Origin: Lentisphaeria bacterium
GTDB lineage: Bacteria > Verrucomicrobiota > Lentisphaeria > Victivallales > Victivallaceae
Assembly (NCBI GenBank): GCA_017450705.1
Contig: JAFSTC010000064.1
Location: 40,241-104,240, forward strand
Reading direction: 5' to 3'
DNA length: 64,000 nucleotides
Shown: positions 63,925 to 64,000 of the stretch, in pieces
How the letters are laid out: each line of letters begins with the position of its first letter
How positions within the stretch are numbered: position 1 is the first letter of the stretch
Notes under the pieces: model-generated
Databases searched by the model: none
What the model was told of the DNA's origin: nothing
The model's input: the letters and a program-made list of their open reading frames with translations, nothing else
Made by a program: the position numbers and the translations under genes

Positions 63925-64000
63925 AACCGGGGGAAGGGGAAAACATTTTTTCACGTTAAAAAAAAGTTTTACCCTTCCCCCGGCCCCCCCACTCTTTTCA
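63925..64000. repeat. Modular intergenic repeat, copy 4 (R module, cut by the window end)
   Basis: Inverted repeat around 63927-63951 and 63958-63983 with core GGGGAAAACATTTTTT and a few mismatches. It is followed by CCCCACTCTTTTCA, which matches the beginning of the inverted M module of copy 1. It lies just after the marC-like stop. Confidence 0.65.

Noticed and set aside
1..64000. CRISPR arrays, tRNA and rRNA genes, insertion sequences, phage genes
   Set aside because: No spaced short repeats of CRISPR type, no cloverleaf or rRNA-like sequence and no transposase or integrase motif noticed on either strand by reading; a covariance-model search was not possible here.

Overview
The window is GC-rich, gene-dense bacterial DNA with no rRNA, tRNA, CRISPR array, transposase or phage gene that I can recognise. 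The protein set points to Lentisphaerota (Victivallis-like, class Lentisphaeria). The evidence is three prepilin-like proteins with the [19 protein letters not shown] leader and a C-terminal H-X9-DG motif, a DUF4838 protein, a DUF6259-type glycosidase, three AraC regulators beside secreted enzymes, and a Rho factor with an RGRPPK-rich N-terminal extension. This is inference from family knowledge; no marker gene was compared.

Layout. 1-3.1 kb: type II secretion / type IV pilus ATPase (cut by the window edge), the inner-membrane GspF protein and coaX. 3.1-5.9 kb (minus): an orphan OppB-type permease with two membrane proteins. 6-7.2 kb: metallophosphoesterase. 7.2-11.2 kb: DUF4838 enzyme plus pseudopilin, divergent from an AraC regulator. 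11.2-13.3 kb: membrane-anchored double CbxX-type AAA protein. 13.5-22.8 kb: MBL-fold hydrolase, dnaE, two GT-C-like membrane proteins, a peptidase T-like M20 enzyme and a macro-domain protein. 22.8-31.5 kb: an ADP-ribosylglycohydrolase fusion, an AraC regulator and a 1,628-residue SGNH/LamG/DUF6259 protein with a small secreted partner. 31.7-36.4 kb: a five-gene catabolic-looking operon. 36.4-46.2 kb: an AraC regulator divergent from a LamG protein, two tandem lipoprotein paralogues, a pseudopilin and a giant secreted protein. 46.2-56 kb: double-SIS protein, TPR/BamE-like lipoprotein, ArnT-like protein, MFS carrier, a second giant paralogue and a third pseudopilin. 56-64 kb: OppF-type ATPase, PP2C phosphatase, coaE, rho, a DivIC-like protein, an amino-acid permease and a MarC protein.

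How it fits together. Secreted or lipid-anchored enzymes (LamG, SGNH, DUF4838, DUF6259, TIM-barrel-like lipoproteins) alternate with AraC regulators and pseudopilins, which suggests inducible use of complex glycans. Three times a pseudopilin gene lies directly beside a large secreted enzyme. The GspE/GspF pair at the left edge could belong to the machinery that handles such pseudopilins.

The best regulatory signal is a pair of direct repeats 21 bp apart. It sits the same distance (75 nt) upstream of both the ADP-ribosylglycohydrolase start and the SGNH/DUF6259 start. This implies that these two loci form one regulon, probably under the AraC protein encoded between them. A second 21-bp-spaced pair lies between the third AraC gene and its divergent LamG operon. 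A modular intergenic repeat family (four copies, 48-64 kb) and a structured leader with a small ORF ahead of the amino-acid permease are the other non-coding features of note. Most promoters I could read fit a TTGnnA / TATAnT pattern with 16-18 bp spacing, and they decide several start codons.
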